This document shows positions 8,877 to 17,229 of a stretch of 53,158 bases of DNA, piece by piece. Position 1 is the first letter of the stretch; every line of letters begins with the position of its first letter. The notes beneath the pieces were generated by a model. That model did no database searches. It was not told where the DNA came from and saw nothing but the letters and a program-made list of their open reading frames with translations. The stretch covers positions 1 through 53,158 of the forward strand of contig CANRZB010000020.1 in the NCBI GenBank assembly GCA_947644195.1, given 5' to 3'. A program made the position numbers and the translations under genes. This stretch comes from an uncultured Clostridium sp. GTDB lineage: Bacteria > Bacillota > Clostridia > Lachnospirales > Lachnospiraceae.

Positions 8877-9107
8877 GTGACAGGTTCAGAGTTTCGCAGT
8901 TGGCGAAGAAGTCAAGAAATTTCTCAACAAAAGGTGGCTGATAATGTCAAATGTAGCAAATCTGCAATCTGTCGTTGGGAAAAGGGGGAGTTTAATCTGA
9001 TTCCCCCATTATATGAGAAAATATTAAAATTTTATAATTCTTATGCTCGTAAAGAGCGATCTTACATTCCACAAAATCTTGTGGAAAGTTCCATCTTAAA
9101 GCAATAA
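8877..9107 (+). CDS. Small XRE-family HTH protein
   Basis: This 76-aa protein starts at GTG 8877, after GGAGAGAAAAA; an upstream open frame to 8796 lies inside the previous gene and lacks a site. The HTH is plain: EFRSWRRSQEISQQKVADNV, then CSKSAICRWEKGE. It is a candidate repressor or activator of the element and the second HTH protein of this operon. Confidence 0.75.
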   Translation: MTGSEFRSWRRSQEISQQKVADNVKCSKSAICRWEKGEFNLIPPLYEKILKFYNSYARKERSYIPQNLVESSILKQ

Positions 9108-9151
9108 AGAAAGGAAAGGGGTGGAATATTCTATACAAGCAAATTATTTTA

Positions 9152-10078
9152 TTGAATCATATCACTTTTGGGACTTCCATCTCTTTAGTGGTACAAAAAA
9201 TGAACGAAAGTTACAGGAACAAAATTACAGATAAAAACAGTTGGATTGACAGTAAAGAAAAATATGGACTTATTTTGACAGATGATATTGATTCACTCTT
9301 GGGATGTGCAATTTTGAAGCAAGTAAAAGATTGGGATATAGAACAAATATTTTTATTTAAGGCAAATCCACATAAGACTATGGATTATTTGGGAACAGTA
9401 AAAGGAAATTTACATGAAGCCATTGGAGTAGATTTCGCCAGAGCAGAAGGAAAATGCTTTGACAATCATTTATGCAAATTTATGGGTGGTGATGCACCAA
9501 ATCCAGAAAGTGTAAATTTTAATAATCTTTGTGGAATCCATAGAGGAATATATACAAATAAATATAATTTATCAACGGTATTACTGTTGTGGTCATTATA
9601 TGATTTACCCAAAACAGGGTTATCAGAAGAATTGATGATGTTTTTACTTGCAATAGATAGCAGTTATTATAGTTACTTTCATGGTTTTCATAATCAGAAT
9701 AGGAAATGGATGGTTGATGTATTGGATTTGCCTGAGTTTTTTGAATGTCAACAGAACCATGAAGAACAGGAATTTGAAGATATAGCGATTAAATATGGTA
9801 TTCATAAAAAGTCTAAAGGTCATGGAAAAATTACGTCCAAAGAAGGTTACTTGTCAACACAGATAGATATTGATGGTATCAATGAATTATTAGCATGGGA
9901 AACAGATATTGAAATAGAATTGCCAAAAGAAAAATTTTATAGAAAAGCAGTATTTCAAGATATTGCAAAAGAAATCAAAGGCTTTCCAAGTAGTATAAAA
10001 ACTATTTGTGAGAAGCCTTTTTGCTATGCGCTTACAAATAAAAGATATGTAAATTATTCGGTACAAGTTGAATTTTAA
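9152..10078 (+). CDS. DHH-like phosphoesterase (putative)
   Basis: This protein of about 308 aa has, in order, the metal-ligand pattern of DHH-superfamily phosphoesterases. These are DDIDS (about 44-48, motif I), GVDFA (about 92, motif II), FDNHL (about 103-107, a DNH variant of motif III) and AIDSS (about 168, motif IV). Relatives include RecJ, NrnA and oligoribonucleases that degrade short RNA or cyclic dinucleotides. The start is uncertain: TTG 9152 or ATG 9200, neither with a good ribosome site. In this context it might recycle short RNAs or counter nucleotide-signalling defence. Both ideas are speculative. Confidence 0.55.
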   Translation: MNHITFGTSISLVVQKMNESYRNKITDKNSWIDSKEKYGLILTDDIDSLLGCAILKQVKDWDIEQIFLFKANPHKTMDYLGTVKGNLHEAIGVDFARAEGKCFDNHLCKFMGGDAPNPESVNFNNLCGIHRGIYTNKYNLSTVLLLWSLYDLPKTGLSEELMMFLLAIDSSYYSYFHGFHNQNRKWMVDVLDLPEFFECQQNHEEQEFEDIAIKYGIHKKSKGHGKITSKEGYLSTQIDIDGINELLAWETDIEIELPKEKFYRKAVFQDIAKEIKGFPSSIKTICEKPFCYALTNKRYVNYSVQVEF

Positions 10079-10089
10079 AAAGAGAATAT

Positions 10090-10126
10090 AGAAGTAGTTA
10101 CTATGCTTTTCAGTGTGGTAACTACT
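10090..10126. other. Hairpin upstream of small genes
   Basis: GTAGTTAC pairs with GTAACTAC around a 16-nt loop. There is no T-run directly after, so it is more likely regulatory or a processing site than a strong terminator. Confidence 0.5.
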
Positions 10127-10152
10127 ATATCAGATAGAAAGGACACAAAAAG

Positions 10153-10320
10153 ATGAATGAATATTTAATGGAACTTCTTCTCCAAATGGAGAAAGAGTTA
10201 TCAGATGAAGAAATGATTTATGTAACAGCAAATGAAAAATTGCATACCAACAGAAAGAAAAAATTTCAAAAGGAGATATTGGAACATGGAAAAGAAAGCG
10301 ATTACGATTTTTACCGCTAA
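10153..10320 (+). CDS. Small protein, 55 aa, unknown
   Basis: ATG 10153 follows GAAAGGACAC. The product is helical and charged (MNEYLMELLLQMEKE, then a Lys-rich tail). It overlaps the next gene by 35 nt in another frame, and that gene's ribosome site lies within it, so the two are likely translationally coupled. No family was recognised. Confidence 0.6.
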   Translation: MNEYLMELLLQMEKELSDEEMIYVTANEKLHTNRKKKFQKEILEHGKESDYDFYR

Positions 10321-10465
10321 AACAGCGAGAGAATTATTAAAAGATGGATTTACTTTGATTGATATTAAACCAGACAAGAATGATCCTGATGGAAAAAGAA
10401 GTGTATTCATCTTTAGAAATGATGAAAATTTATTGGAGAAAATCAAAGAATATAAAGAGAAGTAG
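10286..10465 (+). CDS. DUF5659-like small protein
   Basis: This 59-aa product starts at ATG 10286 after AAAGGAGATATT. The pattern T-A-K-TARELL-KDGF-LIDIKP...SVFIFRND resembles the DUF5659 family, small proteins common in phages and mobile elements of Firmicutes. Their function is unknown. It is the last gene before IR-R. Confidence 0.6.
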   Translation: MEKKAITIFTAKTARELLKDGFTLIDIKPDKNDPDGKRSVFIFRNDENLLEKIKEYKEK

Positions 10466-10483
10466 TATATGTAAACAGAGATG

Positions 10484-10637
10484 AAAACTCATTGCAAATG
10501 AGTTCCTATATCTATTTTTCTTACTTACTAACATCTCATACTTATAAGTGTGACAGCAACAGCAATTCTATCTGTCCTGTTGTCACTATATTTTGGACAA
10601 CAACAGTCATTTTACGGTGGTTGTTGTCACCCTAGAA
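10484..10637 (-). repeat. Long inverted repeat, right copy (IR-R)
   Basis: The reverse complement aligns with 1471-1623 along its whole length, with the same block order. One hairpin is perfect here (GACAACAAC 10596-10604 with GTTGTTGTC 10620-10628), whereas the left copy keeps a different, imperfect pairing. A second stem lies at about 10551-10586. With IR-L it encloses the polymerase and capsid operons. Confidence 0.85.
10486..10504. promoter_or_regulatory. Short hairpin, 8-bp stem with 3-nt loop (copy 3)
   Basis: AACTCATT-GCA-AATGAGTT sits at the inner edge of IR-R, in the same relative place as the hairpin at 1605 in IR-L. Stem and loop size are conserved while the loop and an extra pair vary. 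Confidence 0.6.
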
Positions 10638-10674
10638 AAACACAACAAAAAATACGCAAAAAGGAGTACAAAAA

Positions 10675-11904
10675 ATGGATAAATTATTTTTAAACAAAGG
10701 GCTAGTTACAGGAACAGCGTTGACACAAGATGGTGTATTGGCTTATATGGCACTGAGGACAATTATTGATGAAAGTATTCCACTATACAATAAAACTTCA
10801 TCAGTAGATTGTGTATCTTTGAACAGAATGGCATTTGCGCTTGTAGGTTCTCAGGAGAAGTATGAGAAGGTATTACTTGATTCATTGCAAAGAGGTATCT
10901 ATGAGTTGAAACTTGCGAATGTGATTGATATATTGCAGGATTTCAGCACTAAAACTTCATATGAGTATCTTCTTGATATGGCGAATATGCGCTTGGACAC
11001 AGAGAAGGATAACTTTATGTTCGTCTATCCAGAGGAAGTACATAAAATTCTGACCTGTAATGAAATTATGAAGAAAAAGATTTCAATGCTGAGATATTTT
11101 GTCGCTCTTATCAGCACATTTAACTGGTCTAAAAGCATGAGATATTGCATGGAAAATCTACAAGGGAAGATCAGCACTATGTCAATAGAGTATATTGCTA
11201 CACAAGCAGGTATGATGTCGCAGAGGACTTGTATTAGGTATAATGAAATCTTATCTGAAATGAAGATTATTTATGTATACAAGAGCAATGATAAAGAGCG
11301 TGTTGGAGATAAATTAAAACAGATTAAGAACTGTTACAGTAGATATGCTGATAAAGATGCTTGCGAGGAATATGCGTCAAATTACGAAAACTGGTATGGT
11401 TCTCAGCACATTATTGTGCGTACACAGAAGAACAAGGAACAGGCAGACAATAATAGACGCTTGGCACAGATTTATAATCGTATCTGTGATGGATATGGTG
11501 ATACATATGATGAAGAAACGATTAGAAAAGTACAGAAGTATATTGTCAATAAGAATAAGACTCTACAAGAGGAAATTGATGCAAAACACGCACAAGAGTA
11601 TATGACAGACAGCGATAGGAGATGGGTTGAAAAACTGGAATCCCAAATTAAAGATGAAAGTATCTTTGAGCAGTTTGATTTCTTGAAAGATGATGATAAT
11701 TGGGGAGAACCTATTGATTTTTCTGTAGAGGAAATGTTAGATATGCCTGTTTTGGGTGAGGTTCAGCCAGACCTATGCAAAAAATCGCTTACGGAAAATT
11801 TACCACAACCGAAAACAGAAGAATCCTATGTTACTGAAAATGACTTAGATTTGATTGATATAGCCAGTTTGTTTACTGATGAAGAATATGCAGATTTATA
11901 TTAG
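10675..11904 (+). CDS. Replication-initiator-like protein
   Basis: This 409-aa protein starts at ATG 10675 after AAAAGGAG. About residues 130-210 look like a winged helix (MSIEYIATQAGMMSQRTCIRY, then a basic wing). This resembles plasmid RepA-type or DnaD-like initiators that bind iterons. The N-terminus also has a short helical DNA-binding-like part. The C-terminal 100 residues are acidic and probably flexible. It opens the right-hand operon (rep-J protein-TerS-TerL-portal). The gene-free stretch at 16.4-17.2 kb is a possible target origin. The replication role is inferred. Confidence 0.5.
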   Translation: MDKLFLNKGLVTGTALTQDGVLAYMALRTIIDESIPLYNKTSSVDCVSLNRMAFALVGSQEKYEKVLLDSLQRGIYELKLANVIDILQDFSTKTSYEYLLDMANMRLDTEKDNFMFVYPEEVHKILTCNEIMKKKISMLRYFVALISTFNWSKSMRYCMENLQGKISTMSIEYIATQAGMMSQRTCIRYNEILSEMKIIYVYKSNDKERVGDKLKQIKNCYSRYADKDACEEYASNYENWYGSQHIIVRTQKNKEQADNNRRLAQIYNRICDGYGDTYDEETIRKVQKYIVNKNKTLQEEIDAKHAQEYMTDSDRRWVEKLESQIKDESIFEQFDFLKDDDNWGEPIDFSVEEMLDMPVLGEVQPDLCKKSLTENLPQPKTEESYVTENDLDLIDIASLFTDEEYADLY

Positions 11905-11918
11905 GGAGGACACAAAAA

Positions 11919-12740
11919 ATGTATGTATCAGTGCAAAAGATTTATGGAAAATCAAAAGTATATGGATATGCTAAAGATGTAGTTACCACGACATTAAACA
12001 TAGGTACTACAATCCGCTATGGGTGGCGATATTCAGAAGAAAAATTTGAACGTGAAAATTATTCCTATAAGATTGTTGTAAAAGAATCATATCGTGAAGG
12101 TGGGAAGGTAAGACAACGACAAGTAGTCATGGGAACTTTTCACTGGTTTGACTTTATAGATCATTATGTTTATGGTGATGAGATTTTTGATGAAAAACTG
12201 ATTGATATGTTTCCAGACAGGCAAGAAGAACTTGATGCAATCTATGATGAGATTGATAAAAAGATAAATATAATTGAGCGAGAAGAATCTGATAAGTGGC
12301 ATAGTTCAAAGGAATATAAAGTACATAATAAACATCTGGAATTGATACGAAAATATGAACTTGAGAAAAAGACCTTTGATATGCTTTATGGGGAGGATAT
12401 TTTTGAACAGGTTTACGATATTCACCTGAAAGTGATGAATCAAGACCTGTATAAGCAACTCTCCAAATTGAGGGCTGAGAAGAAAAAAGCAGATGAAGCG
12501 AAGCGAGAATATGAGCGTAGGAGCCGTGAAGAACAACAGAAGCAGTGGGAAAAATATTTTAAGGGTTTTGGAGATGGTAGTTACTTAATTAGTTCAAGCA
12601 GTAACTACACTGATAAAGAGAAGGAATATTTGAAAAAGTTTTATCGTGCATTGGCGGCTAAGTTCCATCCTGATGTTTTGGGTGGAGATAATGAGCCGAT
12701 GTTGCTTGTAAATAAATTGAAGGAACAGTGGGGAGTGTGA
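11919..12740 (+). CDS. Protein with C-terminal J-domain-like segment
   Basis: In this 273-aa protein, the last 45 residues (about 228-273) match the J-domain core. A helix with KKFYRALAAKF is followed by HPD (250-252) and a short helix ending the protein. HPD is the motif by which J-proteins stimulate Hsp70 ATPase. The middle is coiled coil (about 160-210), and the N-terminus is unknown. A phage-type J-protein could recruit host DnaK for replication or capsid assembly, as lambda does with DnaJ. It follows the initiator-like gene by 14 nt. A long-stem hairpin overlaps its stop. Confidence 0.7.
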   Translation: MYVSVQKIYGKSKVYGYAKDVVTTTLNIGTTIRYGWRYSEEKFERENYSYKIVVKESYREGGKVRQRQVVMGTFHWFDFIDHYVYGDEIFDEKLIDMFPDRQEELDAIYDEIDKKINIIEREESDKWHSSKEYKVHNKHLELIRKYELEKKTFDMLYGEDIFEQVYDIHLKVMNQDLYKQLSKLRAEKKKADEAKREYERRSREEQQKQWEKYFKGFGDGSYLISSSSNYTDKEKEYLKKFYRALAAKFHPDVLGGDNEPMLLVNKLKEQWGV

Positions 12741-12816
12741 TACACATTCCCCAACTTTATGTAGAAATAGAGTGTGGCGAATCCGCCACAGGGTTTGAAG
12801 AATTCTGCGAACCCTT
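12733..12816. other. Cluster of hairpins between genes
   Basis: Three stems occur in a row. The first is GGGGA-GTGT/ACAC-TTCCCC around the stop of the J-domain gene. The second is TGTGGCG-AATC-CGCCACA (12773-12790). The third is AGGGTT/AACCCT (12790-12815). None has a clean T-run, so they may be RNA processing or attenuation elements. Confidence 0.55.
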
Positions 12817-12843
12817 TAAAATGTTTGGAAAGTGAGGACAATC

Positions 12844-13032
12844 ATGTTTTTATATAGAAAGAATCCGTCTGAGGAACAGCAGTTAATGGAACAAATCAAA
12901 GAGAACAATTATAAATTGGAGATTGCAAGCCGTGACAGGGAAATCAGTATGTTGCAACTTCAACTTGCGGTAAAAGATTGTATGCTTGCTGCGAAGGAAC
13001 TACGGGAGGTGACAGAATCTTGGCGAAGATGA
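12844..13032 (+). CDS. Small coiled-coil protein, 62 aa
   Basis: ATG 12844 follows GGAAAGTGAGG. The product is a single helical coiled coil (residues 10-55, rich in Glu/Lys/Leu). Its 3' end overlaps the next gene by 13 nt, and the ribosome site of that gene lies within it. No family was recognised; small accessory terminase or head proteins are common here. Confidence 0.6.
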   Translation: MFLYRKNPSEEQQLMEQIKENNYKLEIASRDREISMLQLQLAVKDCMLAAKELREVTESWRR

Positions 13033-13451
13033 AAGATAGAACATTGCTGCAGAAGTTACAGGACGTAATGAAGCCATATTTAGCATCATATCTATGCTGG
13101 TATTACTCTGATCCTGAGACAAGAATCTCCTGGGATGATTTATGCAAGCAAGATATGAATTTTAGAACTACAAGCGGAGAGAACAAGACAGAAGATTTTT
13201 GCGAACAGAACTGGTTGATTCGTGAAGATGTGCAAAAAGGCATGATTATATATATGCAACACATGAAAACGTATAACCAGATGAAAGTGTATCAATCCAT
13301 GTTGGCGAAAGCGTTGACTGGTGATGTGAACAGCGCAAAATATCTTGATGATTTTAACAGTAGATTGGATAAGATGGCTATGGACAATAAACAGGAACAA
13401 TCAGAAATTGATGAACTTCTGAAGGGGGTGCAAATAAACAGTGGAGATTAG
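13020..13451 (+). CDS. Terminase small subunit (putative)
   Basis: This 143-aa protein starts at TTG 13020, 7 nt after GGAGGTGA. It is mostly helical with a C-terminal coiled region. It lies directly upstream of and overlaps TerL by 11 nt, the normal place for the DNA-recognition subunit. There is no clear HTH signature, so the call rests mainly on position and size. Confidence 0.5.
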   Translation: MAKMKDRTLLQKLQDVMKPYLASYLCWYYSDPETRISWDDLCKQDMNFRTTSGENKTEDFCEQNWLIREDVQKGMIIYMQHMKTYNQMKVYQSMLAKALTGDVNSAKYLDDFNSRLDKMAMDNKQEQSEIDELLKGVQINSGD

Positions 13452-15024
13452 TTTAGAAAACGCAAAGAAATTAAATTGGTTATGGAGAGACGAAAATCAG
13501 ATAGAATGGATAGAGACATTTATAAAGATTGCAGATAAGAGTGGTAATATTGTTCCGTTCATTCTCACTGATGAACAGAAAACATTTGTTAATGGATTGG
13601 AGCATAAGAACATTGTGAGCAAGAGCCGCCAGTTGGGTTTATCCGTTTGTTGCGCTGCGTTATCCATTAGAAAATGTGTTTGCCATCCAAATACCACTTG
13701 CGTACTAATCTCCCACTCACAGGAATCCACAAATAAAGTTTTCGGCAAATTAAAGCAACAATTCAATTCATTGCCAGAGTTTATCAGACCACCATTATTG
13801 ACGAATAACAGGCAGGAATTGACATTCACGAATGGCAGTAGGATTTCATGCCAGACAGCAGGTAATAAAGATTTGTGCCGTGGAGATACAATAAATGGTG
13901 TGCTGCATATGTCAGAATATGCCATGTGGAAGAATCAGGAAGGTCAATTACAGTCGCTTATGCAAGCGTCAACAGAATCGGCAAATATTATTATAGAGAG
14001 TACCACAAAGGGATTCAATAAATTTACAGAACTGTATATGCAGGCACGAAGCAGAGAGAACGACTTTAAGCCGTTCTTTTTCAATTTCATCAATGGCAGG
14101 GCATTGTTTGAAAAGCAGTATGAGCAGAGTGTTAAATCTTATATGGCTAGGCACAACGGTAAGATGATTACAGAGAGCGAATATGACGAAGAAGAAAAAT
14201 ACCTTGCCAAATTGGGAATGACACCAGATCAGGCAGTATGGAGAAGGGCAAAGATAGCAGAATCTTCCATTGATGCTTTCCATGAAGAATTTCCGTCTAC
14301 ATTTGAGGAATCTTGTATTGTTACTGGTTCAAGTGTATTTGATAATTCTAAGGTTATCAGATTGCAACAGGCGATTGCAGAGAAGAAGATTGTTCCATTG
14401 GCACTTGATAAGATTGTTGGACTTCCTAATATATTGCATTCTCATGTGCAGAATAGGAATTTTATGGTATGGTCGATTCCGAAAAAGGGAATGAAATACT
14501 ATTTGGGTGTGGACGTTGCTGAAGGACTTGGTGGGAAACGTGACTACTCTACAATATTTGTCATGGATAAAGAGGGTAAACAGGTAGCACAATTCAAGTC
14601 CAATAAGATTAAACCATATCAATTTGCAGATATTGTGGATGCTGTGGGGAGATGGTACAACAAAGGACTGCTTACAGTGGAAAAGGCAAGCGGTGGGCAT
14701 AGTGTGATTGAGAGATTAAGATACGAGAAACATTATATGAATATGACAAAGTACAAAACTTATGATGAGTTCAAAAGGACGATATGGCAGGTAGGTTTTG
14801 ACACAAATAATAAGACCAAATCCATTGCAGTAAATGACGCTAGAGAGTGGTTTGACAAGGGCTTGGTGGATATAGTGAGCAATGATTTGTTGGAGGAAAT
14901 GAAGGTTTTCGTGGCTGAGGATAACGGTGCATTTAATGCCGTATCTGGTTCACATGATGACTTGGTTTCCTCTTTTTGGTTGTGTTTACAAGGGTTTAAG
15001 AATGGATTCTGGTATCCGTTCTAG
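13441..15024 (+). CDS. Terminase large subunit
   Basis: This 527-aa packaging motor starts at GTG 13441. The ATPase domain carries a Walker-A-like KSRQLGLS (61-68), a Walker-B-like segment near VLHMSEYAMW and a coupling motif in the STTKG region. The nuclease domain shows the RNase-H-fold acidic pattern: YLGVDVAEG (first Asp), a central TVEKAS (Glu) and a final SGSHDDLV (Asp pair). The length is normal for the family. It would pump element DNA through the portal encoded immediately downstream. A dedicated TerL means the element packages itself and does not rely on a helper terminase. Confidence 0.9.
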   Translation: MEISLENAKKLNWLWRDENQIEWIETFIKIADKSGNIVPFILTDEQKTFVNGLEHKNIVSKSRQLGLSVCCAALSIRKCVCHPNTTCVLISHSQESTNKVFGKLKQQFNSLPEFIRPPLLTNNRQELTFTNGSRISCQTAGNKDLCRGDTINGVLHMSEYAMWKNQEGQLQSLMQASTESANIIIESTTKGFNKFTELYMQARSRENDFKPFFFNFINGRALFEKQYEQSVKSYMARHNGKMITESEYDEEEKYLAKLGMTPDQAVWRRAKIAESSIDAFHEEFPSTFEESCIVTGSSVFDNSKVIRLQQAIAEKKIVPLALDKIVGLPNILHSHVQNRNFMVWSIPKKGMKYYLGVDVAEGLGGKRDYSTIFVMDKEGKQVAQFKSNKIKPYQFADIVDAVGRWYNKGLLTVEKASGGHSVIERLRYEKHYMNMTKYKTYDEFKRTIWQVGFDTNNKTKSIAVNDAREWFDKGLVDIVSNDLLEEMKVFVAEDNGAFNAVSGSHDDLVSSFWLCLQGFKNGFWYPF

Positions 15025-15035
15025 GAAGGAGATAT

Positions 15036-16379
15036 ATGGACAGATTAAGTTACTACATTGAAAAACAGTATGGGAACAATCCCAGATGGTTTCAAGAGGA
15101 AGTTATACAGGGCAATCATGCTAAAAGAATAAATGACGTTATCAACAATAGGGATTATTTAGCAGGTAGGCATAAGGTTCTGTTGCGTCAGGACAGCCAG
15201 TATAAGGGAAAGACATTGATTGTTAGAAAGACGATATTGAACTATGCAAAGACAGTTATAAGATTCCATAATACATATCTGTTAGGCAAGCCAGTACAGT
15301 TATCGTGTAAAGATGAAAACACTGCCAATACGTTTGCTGATATATACAGATTAGGTCATTATGATACAGTTGATTATCAGATCATAGACAGAGTAAATAA
15401 GTTTGGTGACGCTTATGAAGCAATCTATGTTGACAATGGCGTTATCAGGAGCAAGGTATTAGACAATGCTTGCAGTTATCCAGTATATGATGATATTGGC
15501 GAGTATATATCATTCATTGAGCATTGGACAGATGCTTATACTGCAATCACTTATTGGGATGTGTATTATCCTAATTATGTGGAGCATTGGAACAATGAGG
15601 ATGGTGTAGAGCATTTGGTATCTACAGAGAGAAGTGTCGGACTGCCAATACATTATCACAATTTTAATGATGAAGATTATAATTTTGGATTGTCTATGCT
15701 TGTGGATATCAAGCCAATCATGGACGATTTAGAGGATATTATGAGCAAGTTGGGGGATGCAATCTATGTAAATACGCTTAATCCTATGCCTGTGGCTACT
15801 GGACAGCGTATAGAGAGTAGTATTCCTGCTGATGCTACTGGATATGTGCTTAACTTGGATGTGGGCGATTTTAAGTATGCAAACTGTAATATTGATTACA
15901 ATACCATTAAACTGTATCTGGATAACATGAAGCAGTTCTTAAATGATGTATCAAATATTCCTAGTGTGTTGGGAAGTAATACCAACATTGCGAATATCAG
16001 TGAAGTTTCCATGCAGATATTACTTATGATGGCTAATCTAAATGCTGATGAAACAAAGAAATGGTTGAATCTTGGCTTTAAAGAGAGATTCAAGAGATTC
16101 CAGAAGATATTGAATATGCAAGGTATTAGCGTAGAGAGTGATGTTGATGTGATTTATAATGTATCTATGCCTGTGGCAAGTACAGAAATGATTGCAAATC
16201 TGAAAGCGTTGCAGGAAATGGGTGCAATTAGTAGGGAAACTATCATGGAAAAGAGCGAGATAATCACGGATGTAGATGTTGAAAAGAAGCGTCTGGAGGG
16301 TGAAGAACAGGTTACACAAAATCTTGTGGAAGGTGCTGATAATAAGACAAAACCTAGCAATGAAGTAGGAAATAAGTAA
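15036..16379 (+). CDS. Portal protein, SPP1 gp6-like
   Basis: This 447-aa protein is of the SPP1-gp6 type. The N-terminal region has INDVINNRDYLAGRH, followed by the wing and clip region (SYPVYDD...WTDAYTAITYWDVY) and the stem with DDLEDIMSKLGDAI. A C-terminal helix-rich tail is Glu/Lys-rich. ATG 15036 follows GGAAGGAG and sits 11 nt after TerL. It forms the dodecameric DNA gate of the capsid. It is followed by a long gene-free region. Confidence 0.88.
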   Translation: MDRLSYYIEKQYGNNPRWFQEEVIQGNHAKRINDVINNRDYLAGRHKVLLRQDSQYKGKTLIVRKTILNYAKTVIRFHNTYLLGKPVQLSCKDENTANTFADIYRLGHYDTVDYQIIDRVNKFGDAYEAIYVDNGVIRSKVLDNACSYPVYDDIGEYISFIEHWTDAYTAITYWDVYYPNYVEHWNNEDGVEHLVSTERSVGLPIHYHNFNDEDYNFGLSMLVDIKPIMDDLEDIMSKLGDAIYVNTLNPMPVATGQRIESSIPADATGYVLNLDVGDFKYANCNIDYNTIKLYLDNMKQFLNDVSNIPSVLGSNTNIANISEVSMQILLMMANLNADETKKWLNLGFKERFKRFQKILNMQGISVESDVDVIYNVSMPVASTEMIANLKALQEMGAISRETIMEKSEIITDVDVEKKRLEGEEQVTQNLVEGADNKTKPSNEVGNK

Positions 16380-17229
16380 ACTTTGTTGAGTGGTGGAAGT
16401 GTGTAGTGGATATGTGGTGATGATTCCATGCTAAAAATACACACTTCTGCTACTAATATCGGTCATGCTTGTGGTAAATTTGCCGTAAGCATAGGACAAA
16501 GGACATACAATATATAGTATATACACGTTATAATACATACAATATATGGTATATAATAAATTGTTCCTAAATTGCAAACAATTCAACTAATTGCAAGCCA
16601 ATCAGACACAATTTACTGGTAACAGTGGAATTCCGTCAAATTTGGCGGAAGTCCAAAGTACCATAATACAACACTATTATGGTATGTTTTCAGGAGCAAA
16701 GTTACAAGTTCTGCATTTCTGCAACTTTTATAGTGGTGAAATGCGGATTTCATAGGGTAATATTCGTAGGATTCGGAGTCCTATAAGCGATTTAGAGCCA
16801 AAATAGGGGTATTTAGGGGTGTTTGAGGGGTAAAATCCAGTAAATCCAGTGGGAATATCCTATTATTGGTACTGTTATGCAATATGCACAAAAATATTAA
16901 ATAGCAAAATGCACAAAAAACAGGTGTATTTAGAGCGCATTTTGGCTGATATTTGTGCAATATGACGAACGTATATCGCTTGTTATTTTAACACAATTTT
17001 CAAAATTATCAGACAATTTAATTATTAAAATTTTATAAACTTTGTAAATTTTTTGCGTTACCCCTTGACGTTTTTATTTTTTTACCTTGATTCAAAAAAT
17101 CCCCACCAAGAAAAAATCCGTGAGAAAATACAAGGCATTACAAAGTAATACAAAAAAACAGTTGAATAATGTAGAATTTTGTGGTAAAATTTTTTCCATA
17201 TATATTATATGGAAAGTGGGGATTGTATA
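16380..17229. other. Gene-free structured region, candidate replication origin
   Basis: No credible gene is seen in 850 nt. Visible structure includes a 10-bp stem GAAGTGTGTA (16396-16405) with TACACACTTC (16438-16447). There is a direct repeat beginning ACATACAATATAT (about 16503 and 16533). A 10-bp hairpin TACCATAATA/TATTATGGTA lies around 16660-16685, and ATGCACAAAA occurs twice (about 16885 and 16911). An integrase-like motif ATTCGTAGGATT lies at 16762-16773, and a very AT-rich part follows 16980. Repeats plus an AT-rich stretch suit an origin for the initiator-like protein, but a packaging or control site is also possible. Confidence 0.5.
17162..17190 (+). promoter_or_regulatory. Sigma-A-like promoter
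   Basis: TTGAAT, a spacer of 17, then TAAAAT lies about 40 nt before ATG 17230. It is one of few sigma-A-like promoters seen inside the element. Confidence 0.55.

Noticed and set aside
12733-12816. Hairpin cluster as a strong terminator
   Set aside because: There are no T-runs after the stems, and the downstream packaging genes need read-through.
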